This document shows positions 36,101 to 44,500 of a DNA stretch of 64,000 nucleotides, in pieces. Source of the DNA: Methanobrevibacter sp. (lineage in GTDB: Archaea > Methanobacteriota > Methanobacteria > Methanobacteriales > Methanobacteriaceae); contig NZ_JAFRSC010000023.1 in the NCBI RefSeq assembly GCF_017427765.1, positions 1 through 64,000 of the forward strand. Direction: 5' to 3'. Below the pieces are notes generated by a model. That model was given only the letters and a program-made list of their open reading frames with translations. It ran no database searches and was not told the origin of the DNA. Position numbers and translations under genes: made by a program. Each line of letters starts with the position of its first letter. Positions within the stretch are counted from its first letter, which is position 1.

Positions 36101-39100
36101 ATCGTCACCGAACAATTCTTCAGCGTATAATGTGTTATAGGTTACATTAGCTGGAGTTCCATCCAATAAGGATACTGTGTATTTACCCTGAGTGAATATA
36201 GTGTTATTTTCAACAACAATATCACGAACACCGTACATGAATTGAGCATAACTTACACCATGTACAGGAGCTTTTTCAACGTAACCTGCCTTATTGTAGG
36301 TGTAAATTGTGTTATTGTTAATTACAGCAGCACCATTGGTGATTTCGATACCTGACACTAATGCCCATGCATCACCGGAAGTTGCATTACCAGTTACATT
36401 AAAGAAGTTATTTGCAACGTAGGAATTAGATGAACCTCCCCACATACTTGATACATAGTAACCTAAGTTAGGGCCGTTTGAAACAGTTGTAATACTATTT
36501 CCAATTACAGTAATGTTGGATTCAACACCTTGAATACCGTAAGCGGCACCAGATGAATCCGCACCAGATTTTGTGGATAACTCCAATATATTGTTTGAAA
36601 CTGTTAAATTATCATTATATCCGAAGTTTAATGCATAAAGGAAAGTTACATCTCCAACTTTTGATTTAGTATCAATCATTTTAATGGTATTTGAATCAAA
36701 TAAAATATTATTTGAACCAATGATTAAAACAGATTGAACAGTTGGAGTGGTTTTAGCTAAATTGTTTATGCTAGTATCCAGATTGTTGTTGGTGATTGTA
36801 ATATTATCACTTTCTCTAACTCTAAGTGGATTAATATAATCGTGTCCCATCATGTAATATTCAAAGTCATCAATAAACCACATATCATAGTCTACAGTTA
36901 AAGCAGGCAATGTAGAAGTTATAGTGTTATTGTCAACTAAAGCATTAGTTACACCATTTAAATTAATTGCAATAGCAGTATACTCACCAGTTTTAATTAC
37001 ACTAGCAAAGACAATTTTGTTGTTGATAATGGTTAAATTATCAGCATCGAAAGCGTTTATAGCTATTGCATCATAATTACCGTTGGTAACCCTGTAGTTA
37101 ATATCCAAATTAGATAAAGTTACATTGTTTGCATTTACAGTAATTAAATCACCTAATGCAGAAGATGCACTGTTGACAGTTGCTGTTAATTTCAATCCAT
37201 CAATTGTTACATTGTCACATGCAATTACAATACCCATTAAACTTAATGATGCGCCATCACTTGAAATGGATACAGGTTTGTCGAGAACAATATATTGAAC
37301 AGTCTTAGCTTTAGCAAATGCTCCTTTAAAGATCAAATCATTGTATGGAACACTGTCTTTTAACAAACCGTTTTTATCGAAGAAATCGAAGAATACTTCA
37401 GTAAATACTACATTATCCAATCCGTAGAATTGTGTGGTTTTACTGTCTGAACTGATAACTTTGTTACCGTTGTAGGTTACAGTTAAATCGTTTAAACCCA
37501 CTTCAATATTGTTTGCAGGGATTGCAAAACTAGCCTTATTATCTACTAAAGGAATATTTTTGTATTCATTGCCGTTAATATTAACGTTTACAGTACCGGT
37601 AGCGTTAACAACAGTTATGTTGATTGTGTTATTATCACCACTCCATGAATTTGCTGCTTCAATTTCAATAATAGCGTTCATTCCATTATTTTTAACTGTA
37701 TTACCTTTATTATCAGCAGAGTTGACTGCATCATCACCCATTTTATCTTTACTGGACAATACATTAAATCTTACAGTGTTATTTGCTGAGGTTTTTAAAT
37801 CAATAGCATAAGCTTTTTCAGTTGAAATTTGGTTATATTCAATAGTGTTTTCATTTGAATTGACAGTTACAGCATCTTTTACAAGGTTGTTAGTGAAAAT
37901 AGTGCCGGTAGCTGCTTTGTTAATAGTTACAGCACCATTGATTGTGTTGTTATCAACAGTTATATTTCCACCAGCGGAAGTTGTACCTACAGTCATTGAA
38001 CCTGCAGTATTGCCAATAACAACCATATCTGCACCACCTAATGATAAAGCAGCAGTCATGGTATTGTTTTCTACAAGGGATCCTTTTGTAGCGGAGATAC
38101 CGCATCCTATAAGAACATTATTTCTGTATGTGTTGTTCTCACTAGGGTCTTTTGGTCCACTAGCCCACTGAACGTTTGCAGATAGAATACCTGAACCTTT
38201 GTGTCTGAGAGTATTGTTTTCAACAACGTTATATGAACCCATGAGAGTAATACCAAAGGATGTTGAAGTACTTGCTTGTTCATTATATATTTGATTGTTT
38301 GTAACAATCATGTTTCCTGGAGTTACACCAGTACCGACATAAGCGTTAGCACCAACCAAGTTTCCGCTGCTTCCTGTTACATTAATGACATTGTTGTCAA
38401 TGGTTCCATATGGAGCACCGTAACCGTAAACAATGATACTTGAACCGGTACCGCCATTTTCCAAGTAGGAATTTTTAATAGTACCATATGCCGCATCAGT
38501 TCTAAATACTATAAATCCGGTAGACGCACCAATACTAGTCATATTTGCAATTGCAGTAATACCATCTACAGTCACATGTGGAGCTTCAACGAATAAATCA
38601 CCATTAATAATGGTAATTCCAGTTATGTTAGTGTAGTTAGCTCCTTGTCTAACATTGAATTTGAAACATTTTGCTTTGTTACCAGTTTCACCTTTACCAA
38701 AATCTTCATAATTTTCAAATACAGCATCATTAGTTGAAGAAATTACATTTACAGGTTTGTTGATGTTTAAAGTGTAGTTATTACCTTTTGTAATATTATG
38801 AACAAATGTTCCCTGGAAGTCTAAGGTTGCACCTTCAGGAACATTGACTGATAAATAATTGTCATTGTTTTTATCAAAGTAGTATTTGAATGTATCAGCA
38901 GTAATTACACCATCAATAACTTGTAAGTTACCGTCAGCAGTAGTTTTTGCGTAATTATCATCACCATTGTAGGTTACCTGAATGTCATTAGCACCTAAAG
39001 TCAAATCACTTGCGTCAATTGCTTGTGAAACAGTGCTGTTGACTAACTTTAAGTCAGGGTATATTTTATTACCGACTCTAATTGAAACGTTTCCGGTAGC

Positions 39101-40690
39101 ATCAGTGACATTTACTGTAATTGTAGCGTCACTTCCAGTCCAAACAGCCGGAGCATCAATTATGATTTCAGCTTTTGTTGGTGGTACGTTCTTTTCAACT
39201 ACATTGTCTTCACCGAGAATGTTTGCTGCTTTGTTACCTGTTACGTTATGTGCAATTAATGTATTATCTTTTACAGTAGAGTTTACTGCATTAGAAATAT
39301 AAATTGCATATAAACTGTCAGAATAAACTGTGTTATTGGTTATGTTATAAGTGTGAGAAGCACCTAATGGTTGAGCATAACTAATACCATATAAGTTATT
39401 GGAATCTGAATAGTTGTTGATTGCATTTACATTTATTGTGTTTCCGCTTACAACTGCTTTGTCATCCTGAAGTTCCATACCTGAAACCAATGCCCATGGA
39501 TCGTTAGTAGCAAAACCTTGCACATCAATTACATTATTGGTAACAGTAATATCGGTTCCACCAAGATAATTTTGTGAGTATACTCCTAAAGCAGGACCTT
39601 TACCTTGAGCAGTTAATTTATTGCCGTCAACTACAAGAGCAGCGTAAGGACCTGTTGCCTGAACAGCATATGCAGTACCTGCACCTTCAGTACCTGTTGT
39701 GGTATTTACCAAAATAGTATTTCCTGAAACTTTAGCACCATCGAAAGAGTATAAATCTACAACATTGGAATAACCTGCTTTACCTTCACCGGAAAAGTCA
39801 GTTTGGGTAAATGCGTTATTGGAAATTACAAGGTTTTTAGGGCCGTTAGCCATTAATGAATCAAGAGTTGGGAAATATCCAACAGCTTTGGTAACATCAA
39901 CAGTTACAATGTTTTCATCAATGGTGATATTTTCCCCATCCTGAATACCGATTGCTAAAGGTAAATCCATATCAATACCACTTGCTCCACTGTAATAATC
40001 AACATCTAATGCAGGCAAGTTTGCATTGATTTCATTCTTTTTAACTTTAACATTATTGGAATTACGGATTTCAACAACATGTTGAATTACAGTAGTTCCA
40101 GTTGCATTGAAGTTAATTACAGAGTTGACCAAATTGAAATTATCACTTTCAAAAGCATAAACTCCATAACTATCCATTTCACCTGCATTAGCCACATCAA
40201 CAGTCACACCGTCGACAGTTACATCGTTTGCATGAACATCAATAGCAGCACCGTCACGTGCAGTGTCAATAGCTATTCCTTTTAAGGTTACATTTTCAGA
40301 TAAAATTTTAAATCCGATGTTTTTAAATAAAGCATCGTCACCTAAAATTGTTTTAGGAGTATCGATAGTAATTGTATCAATTCCTAATCCTGAAAAGTTT
40401 CCATTAAAGGTTAATTCACTAGATGAAATACTTTTGTTAATGACACCATTCTTATCAAAATACTTGAAGAATGTGTCATTGGTAACAGTAGGATTATCTA
40501 CTGCCAATAAATCATCTCCAGAGTTACTACCCCCTTCTGTAGCAGAAAGAGCATCACCCTCCGTTACATCATTTAAAGCTACACCAGTAGCTACGTCTAA
40601 GTTTGAATCTGTTGCGCTAACCGCACTGACACAGAAAAGCATCAATACGACTAAAATCGCGCAAATAAAAATATTTTTATTGTTCTTCAT
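32516..40690 (-). CDS. giant adhesin-like protein (2724 aa)
   Basis: Signal peptide 1-26 (MKNNKNIFIC ... VSAVSA). Four beta-helix domains alternate with Ig-like domains: type A at about 70-510, B at about 590-1000, A again at about 1090-1560 and B again at about 1630-2000. Each opens with a Y/F-x-x-Y/F-F-D-K-N-G-like motif. Then come Ig-like domains, including three near-identical 87-residue copies (period 261 bases), and finally the shared C-terminal module from about residue 2520. There is no membrane helix. Very few Cys residues and many N-x-S/T sites suggest a glycosylated fibre. GAGTGAT precedes the ATG. Likely a long surface stalk; the ligand is unknown. Confidence 0.88.
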   Translation of the reverse strand: MKNNKNIFICAILVVLMLFCVSAVSATDSNLDVATGVALNDVTEGDALSATEGGSNSGDDLLAVDNPTVTNDTFFKYFDKNGVINKSISSSELTFNGNFSGLGIDTITIDTPKTILGDDALFKNIGFKILSENVTLKGIAIDTARDGAAIDVHANDVTVDGVTVDVANAGEMDSYGVYAFESDNFNLVNSVINFNATGTTVIQHVVEIRNSNNVKVKKNEINANLPALDVDYYSGASGIDMDLPLAIGIQDGENITIDENIVTVDVTKAVGYFPTLDSLMANGPKNLVISNNAFTQTDFSGEGKAGYSNVVDLYSFDGAKVSGNTILVNTTTGTEGAGTAYAVQATGPYAALVVDGNKLTAQGKGPALGVYSQNYLGGTDITVTNNVIDVQGFATNDPWALVSGMELQDDKAVVSGNTINVNAINNYSDSNNLYGISYAQPLGASHTYNITNNTVYSDSLYAIYISNAVNSTVKDNTLIAHNVTGNKAANILGEDNVVEKNVPPTKAEIIIDAPAVWTGSDATITVNVTDATGNVSIRVGNKIYPDLKLVNSTVSQAIDASDLTLGANDIQVTYNGDDNYAKTTADGNLQVIDGVITADTFKYYFDKNNDNYLSVNVPEGATLDFQGTFVHNITKGNNYTLNINKPVNVISSTNDAVFENYEDFGKGETGNKAKCFKFNVRQGANYTNITGITIINGDLFVEAPHVTVDGITAIANMTSIGASTGFIVFRTDAAYGTIKNSYLENGGTGSSIIVYGYGAPYGTIDNNVINVTGSSGNLVGANAYVGTGVTPGNMIVTNNQIYNEQASTSTSFGITLMGSYNVVENNTLRHKGSGILSANVQWASGPKDPSENNTYRNNVLIGCGISATKGSLVENNTMTAALSLGGADMVVIGNTAGSMTVGTTSAGGNITVDNNTINGAVTINKAATGTIFTNNLVKDAVTVNSNENTIEYNQISTEKAYAIDLKTSANNTVRFNVLSSKDKMGDDAVNSADNKGNTVKNNGMNAIIEIEAANSWSGDNNTINITVVNATGTVNVNINGNEYKNIPLVDNKASFAIPANNIEVGLNDLTVTYNGNKVISSDSKTTQFYGLDNVVFTEVFFDFFDKNGLLKDSVPYNDLIFKGAFAKAKTVQYIVLDKPVSISSDGASLSLMGIVIACDNVTIDGLKLTATVNSASSALGDLITVNANNVTLSNLDINYRVTNGNYDAIAINAFDADNLTIINNKIVFASVIKTGEYTAIAINLNGVTNALVDNNTITSTLPALTVDYDMWFIDDFEYYMMGHDYINPLRVRESDNITITNNNLDTSINNLAKTTPTVQSVLIIGSNNILFDSNTIKMIDTKSKVGDVTFLYALNFGYNDNLTVSNNILELSTKSGADSSGAAYGIQGVESNITVIGNSITTVSNGPNLGYYVSSMWGGSSNSYVANNFFNVTGNATSGDAWALVSGIEITNGAAVINNNTIYTYNKAGYVEKAPVHGVSYAQFMYGVRDIVVENNTIFTQGKYTVSLLDGTPANVTYNTLYAEELFGDDSVAPGIVGIVENNTPPFDPEIIIEGQPVWIGSNSTVTVTVPNATGNVTIVIGNKVYKEVPLVNGTVTVPVDAADLVGGANDVNVTYNGDLYLKVADSVGNLQVLDGVITNSTYEYYFDAKGNMVSLVPNGTTLDFQGLFLGKYPVYIDRPVNVISSTGDALFDAGATYAGNAVNSFNFIAGADNSNMTGLKFINNCLYIKGASNITVDSISIVANKRGVGSGTGFLCIHTGAYNTLVKNGYFENGGTGSSLLVLGKGGAYATFDHNVFNITGSSGNILSANQFTGSGAAPEHVSYTNNVLYNSQRGSAFCYAMTVMGSGNLVENNTIYHNGSGILNQYGATSTGNVYRNNTLYGNTNFNPSANSLVENNKIYATTNIAANTTAVGNTFMNVAISGTETVFVGNDVYGTVTVSGNENAIVDNIIMTTGDYAVDLKTTSNNTVTDNILYAKDLVGDSAVKFEEDKDNVVEDNFPIDPVLVVEVENIKVGENATINVSFAENITDYVEVIIDGKKYGIPVSEGKGQLNVSDLVSSKYTVGVYYFGDLLYLETYNSTTFIVEKLATNITMNISDADVGDDVNVTVDIPGVDGVVSIVVDYGNETFVPVVDGKGNFTIENIDAGVHVIIAVFEGNDKYAPMVFSEAFFVTKEESEINITIGDAKAGKDTNVTVSIPGATGNVSVIVDGKENIVPLDENGVANYVIPAVEAGEHGVVVLYNGDDAHYAAYENTSFSAAKEASAANVTIGDAKVGKDTNVAVSIPGATGNVSVIVDGKENIVPLDENGVANYVIPAVEAGDHSVVVVYSGDDAHDAAYDAKAFSVAKETSEANVTIGDIEVGKDTNVSVSIPGATGNVSVIVDGKENIVPLDENGSATVPVSGLAVGDHSVVVIYSGDDAHDAAYVAKEIKSSVSESKFTNISVTGEGVISVVLVDEAGSPIANANVTYSVNGNATAATTGSDGSIVIPAASNSVVLINFDGNDKVLPVNTTITLKDVAKLRANTTIIGDDYETYAIDYYAGERGGYFKVKLVDDAGNILANKSVKIGFNGKVYNTTTDSEGIAKLQINLAKAGTYTFAVAFLGDKDYNASFTVKSITVNLKKTSLNAPAKSYKASAKTKSYTVTLKTDKGSSIDGKTYMGSGKTVKLTVNGKTYTAKTDAKGQATFKLDISKKGTYNANVNFAGDNTYKSCKATTKITIN
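33400..34190 (-). repeat. three tandem 261-base repeats inside the giant adhesin
   Basis: The word TAACAGAAACATTACC occurs at 33541, 33802 and 34063, exactly 261 bases (87 codons) apart. The units code for Ig-like domains containing IPGATGNVSVIVDGKENIVP in every copy and differ at only a few positions. Such near-identity suggests recent duplication or repeated recombination. Confidence 0.9.
34690..40490 (-). repeat. A-B-A-B duplicated beta-helix blocks
   Basis: Blocks at about 40490-39130 (A1), 38920-37700 (B1), 37420-36010 (A2) and 35800-34690 (B2). A blocks share D-Y-x-x-x-x-x-x-x-L-x-V/I and W-A-L-V-S-G-(M/I)-E motifs. B blocks share LDFQG, NVISSTxDA and VENNTxxHxGSGI. The order implies duplication of an A-B pair of about 2.9 kb, much older than the 261-base repeats. 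Confidence 0.7.
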
Positions 40691-40895
40691 TCAATCACTC
40701 GATTCAATGTTATAAAGTTATAATATTAAAATAAAATTTAACTTTACGAAATAATTTATATCAAAACTACTATATAAAATAATGTTTAATTGATAAAAAA
40801 TAAATTAAAATTAATAAAATATAAAATTAATAAATATATTTAATAATTAATTACCATTAGAAAATTGAAAAAAAAGATATAATAAAAGAATTTTA

Positions 40896-40917
40896 AGAGA
40901 AGAAAAGATCTTCTCTA
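40896..40917 (-). terminator. hairpin terminator of the propeller adhesin
   Basis: AGAGAAG / CTTCTCT stem around a seven-base loop, starting within the stop codon; T-rich on the minus strand afterwards. Confidence 0.55.
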
Positions 40918-41530
40918 GTTAATTTTAATTTTAGCAGTTGCTTTTGAGGATTGGTAAGTGTTATCGCCTGCAAAGTTCACTGTTGCGGTGTAAGTGCCTT
41001 TTTTAGTTATGCTTAACTTGAAAGTAGCTTCTCCTTTAGCATTTGTTTTTGCTGAATATGTTTTACCGCCAACAGTTATAGTAACCTTTTTGCCTTCCTT
41101 GAGGTATGTTTTGCCATCAATGGATGAACCTGGAATGGTTTTTAAAGTCACAGTATATGATTTTGTCTTTGCAGATGCCTTGAATGTCTTAGCAGGTGCA
41201 GAAATGCTGGTTGTTTTTTTGGTTACTGTAATTTTTTGAACCGCAAATGCCCCTACATAGTCATCGTCACCTAAAAATGCAACGGCAAAAGTGTATGTTC
41301 CCGCATTGGCCAGGTTAATCTGCAGTCTGGCTAAACCTTTTTCATCAGTTGTAGTATTATATACTTTACCGTTGAACCCTATTTTAACCGGTTTATTTGA
41401 AATAGGTTTAGATCCATCGGTCAAAATCACTTCAAAGTATCCTCCACGTTCACCGCCATTATAGTCAATTGCATAAGTGTTATAATCCTCAGCATTGATA
41501 ACTGTTGTGACTCTAGGTTTTCTAAGGTCT
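40915..41530 (-). repeat. shared adhesin C-terminal module, copy 3
   Basis: Same two Ig-like domains as the ends of the genes at 7145, 32516 and 47667 (GGERGGYFEVIL ... KTYSAKTNAKG). Confidence 0.8.
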
Positions 41531-44500
41531 TTTAAAGTTAAAGTTGTGTTGGTCGGCAATATGTCTTCATTTCCCAAGTAGAATATGCTTACAACAGAAT
41601 TTGAACTACCATTGACACTAAGTTTACCGTATTCATCAGTATTTGTTTTAAAATCAACACCATTTACTTTATAGGTGATATTTGCATTTGAAATAGGTTT
41701 TTTATCACTGTCAAAGAGAGATGCTGTAATCAAACCAGTACCTGAAACAATTAAATTTCCAAATTCACTTTTTTTAGCTGTAGAGTTAATGAATATTGTT
41801 TCATTGGCTGAATCATACTTATCATCACCAGGATAAATTACATCTACCCTCATGCTTCTGCCTGTTTTTTCAACAATAAAACTCACACTGCCGTTATCAT
41901 CCAAAGGCAATGTAATATTATTATCCCCATACCTAACAAGTACATTTCCACGGGCATCAGATGGCAGATTAACAGTAACATTAGCTGTTTGTCCCATATC
42001 CACACATGATAAATTAATCACAACACTATTCTTATTGACATTGAAATATGAAGTCTTATTAGCGGATTTATATCTTAAATCCCCGAAATAGCTAACCTTA
42101 ACAGTGTAATTTCCAGCACCCAAATTATAAAGAGGAACAGAAACATCACTTCCATTTAAAGTTGATATGTTTTTATAAGAGCCTGATGTAACCTCAACAG
42201 TAATATTGCCTGTAGCATCATTATCGATTGTAATATTAATTATTTCAATATCACCACAATTAATATCTTTAACTGATATGGTTAAATTAACATCTTTTAA
42301 ATCACCTTTAGATAAAGCATAAACATTATTTTGAGTGGTTAAATAAATAATTCCATCATTACCCGCAATCGGACTTCCAATCACTTCCCCACCAATATTA
42401 GTTTTCCACAGAAGATTTCCATCACCGGTAAATGCGTAAAACGCATCTTTTAAACCAACATAAACATTGCCGTCATTTCCGATTAGAATACCTGAAGTGA
42501 AGTTTAAATTTGAAACTAAGGACTCATCCCCATTGGCTAAATCATATCTATAAAGATTTCCCAGGGAATTGATTAGATATACTCCCATTTCATCATCCAA
42601 AGCCATATAGTTGCCGGCACCACCTGTGATTTTAGTTTTCCATATAATATTTCCATTAGGAGTGAGCTCGGCAATTGAATCATCCAAAACTGCATAAATC
42701 ATATTACCAGAACCAACAATAGGCTTAATGCCATGAGTGTCTCCGTTAATACTGGATAACATCACCTTATTTTTTAAATCAATTATCTTTAAACCATTTT
42801 CGCATGGAACTACAGCCATGTTTTCATTTACAATAACCGGTGAAGATACCGGTTCAGAATCGCCTAAACTGATTAAGGTTGGATTTCCACCATTTTCCCA
42901 AAGTTTATACGGAATTAAAACCAGTTTATAATCTTCACTTTGATACTGGAATTCACTTGAAACATAAATATTTGCATTCAAATCAACAATTGGCGCAAAT
43001 AAGCTTGATCCCTGATAAATATTTGATTTTCCGAATTTAATTCCAGAACTTTGATTAATGAAATAAATGGCATTTCCGGATTCAGGAGCTATAATCAAAT
43101 CACGACTTATTGCAATACCCGAAATATTGCCGTTACCTGAATTGCTATAGTTCCATCTGTATTTTCCATTACTGTCTATAGAATATACTCCCTCACCAGT
43201 AATTAGATAAATATTACCATCACAATCGATTGCGAGATTTCCAATGATTTTTCCGTCTGCTGCATAATTCCATAAAATAACTCCGTTTGAATCTACATCA
43301 TACGGTGATTTTCCTCTGTTTTGAATATCATAACCTTCATTTGGCCAGACTGGAGTTTTATAATCTGAAACAATGAAGTTTGTAGAATTATCAATGGTTT
43401 CATAATTAGTACTGTTGAGAATAGCTGAAACATTATGTTTGCCAACAGACAGGTCAGATAATATCAAAGTGACCTTACCGGTACGGGGAATTGATTTTAA
43501 AGTAATTTTACCATCCCAGTCAATGGTTATAGTTCCATCAACACCACTTAAAACGCTTATTTCAACGTTTTCATCCTGACCGATCATTATATCATTTACA
43601 TTAATGATTAATGTTGTGCCGGCTTTGGATACATTAAATGATGTTGTGCAGTTATTCGGATTGAAATTATCATCCCCACTATAGTCAATGTAGACTTCCT
43701 TTTCACCTGCATTCAGCATGGAAATGTTAATTATGGCTTTTCCATTATTAACACTTGAAGTTTTATTTTTTCCATCGACTCTTGCGGTAACATTACCTTT
43801 TGCACGCTCATCCAAGCTAACTTCAATTATAGCATCCTGACCATAGACAATGTTTTTTACGCTTGCAGAGATGTTTGAATCAATTTTTCCGACATCAAAT
43901 TTAAGAGTATCACGGCTTGAAAGGTATTTGTAATTTCCATTATAAATAGCTTCAATCTCATAATCTCCTTTTGAAATTGCATTAATTGTATAATTTGCTT
44001 TAGATTCTGTGAGATTTATGTTTTCAGGTTTATTATTGATTATCAATGTAATATTTCCTGTAACGGCAGGTAAAACATTGATTGTTAATACAACATCATC
44101 TCCAAGTTCAATTTGGCCAACAGATATTTTGGTAGTTGAATTGTACTTATTTACCTCAAATTGTATATTCTGTTTGGATGCAAAATAGTTGTCATCACCA
44201 GAATATTCTACAAATCCACAATAGTTATCAGCAGGCAAATCAGGTAAAGTAAAGATTGTATTTGAACTGTTTACTTTCTTATTTATTGTTATATTACCGG
44301 AAGTTAAATTTAAAATTAAATCACCTGTTGCATTGTCAGGTAAAATGACAGTAATTATCTCATCATCCTCAACTGAAATATTATTGACTGAAACTTTCAT
44401 ATCAGGTTTGATTTTAGCTTCCTTGAAATTAATAATGTCATCTACATTATAACATGATGCAATCATCTGACCTTCGATGTCTTTTAGTGTAAATACGCTT

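Noticed and set aside
40263..40715. 150-residue plus-strand ORF
   Set aside because: Antisense to the highly repetitive giant adhesin; a shadow of its codon pattern.
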